Source: Bacillus sp. ISL-41
GTDB lineage: Bacteria > Bacillota > Bacilli > Bacillales > Cytobacillaceae
DNA length: 64,000 bases
Direction: 5' to 3'
NCBI RefSeq assembly: GCF_018613235.1
Contig: NZ_JAGGQP010000029.1
Coordinates: 227,335 to 291,334, forward strand
Shown here one piece after another: positions 63,961 through 64,000 of the stretch (position 1 is its first letter; each line of letters opens with the position of its first letter). The position numbers and the translations under genes are program-made. Under the pieces are notes generated by a model that worked only from the letters and a program-made list of their open reading frames with translations, had not been told where the DNA came from and made no database searches.

Positions 63961-64000
63961 CCAAATCATCCTCCATAAACTTCACCGCGTTAAACGGGTG

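Noticed and set aside
63983..64000. A twelfth REP-like palindrome at the right edge (ACCGCGTTAAACGGGTG)
   Set aside because: It resembles an arm, but the core is outside the window, so it cannot be confirmed.

Overview
The window looks like the chromosome of a low-GC, Gram-positive, endospore-former-type Bacillaceae (Bacillus/Mesobacillus-like). The signs are strong GGAGG ribosome sites, GTG/TTG starts, a ComK homologue, a SecA2/SlaP pair, many S-layer homology (SLH) proteins, TagO/TagA-type wall enzymes, XpaC/YaaN, and GlpP-like leader terminators. I see no rRNA, tRNA, prophage or CRISPR array.

Layout. (1) 0-15 kb, cell-surface region: a partial TagO/WecA transferase, secA2-slaP, a large secreted subtilase, a PatA/PatB-like O-acetylation pair, and two SLH proteins. 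(2) 15.5-21 kb, glycerophosphodiester use: ugpC-ugpA-ugpE-ugpB (ugpC frameshifted) divergent from a lipoprotein GDPD (ugpQ-like). (3) 21-32 kb, a 12-gene minus-strand hexuronate/aldonate operon: LacI regulator, KDG kinase, phosphohexuloisomerase-like SIS protein, Ldh-family dehydrogenase, TRAP transporter PQM, zinc dehydrogenase, KDPG aldolase, mannonate dehydratase, mannonate-type SDR and hexulose-phosphate synthase-like protein. Tandem operators and a cre-like site lie in front of it. (4) 32-39 kb: glpK with an antiterminator-type leader, comK with an attenuator-like leader, a small sigma factor, yaaN-xpaC, and a PRD regulator without PTS domains. (5) 39-46 kb: a REP-associated tyrosine transposase (RAYT) bracketed by palindromes, a TagA-like transferase, a GT2, an LtaS-like enzyme and secreted wall proteins. 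(6) 46-64 kb: SLH proteins (including a CpdB-like nucleotidase and a repeat-rich adhesin-like protein), a penicillin acylase, lipoproteins and galE. In the middle is a mini-island at 48.3-49.7 kb of tiny genes, two of them behind separate c-di-GMP-I riboswitches.

Two observations stand out. First, about eleven intergenic sites carry palindromes sharing a GGGGGTC-(A/T)-GACCCCC core. Their outer arms differ in sequence yet stay self-complementary. Two of the sites flank the RAYT gene, so this looks like a Bacillaceae REP/RAYT system. Second, two c-di-GMP-I aptamers on opposite strands within 1 kb each precede a gene of 54 or 45 codons that I do not recognise. Other notable points are a shared leader motif in front of ugpC and glpK (probable GlpP regulon), a terminator directly before the comK ribosome site, and RuMP-type enzymes at the edges of a uronate operon.

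All calls come from reading the sequence. Family names rest on recognised motifs and general knowledge, not on database searches.
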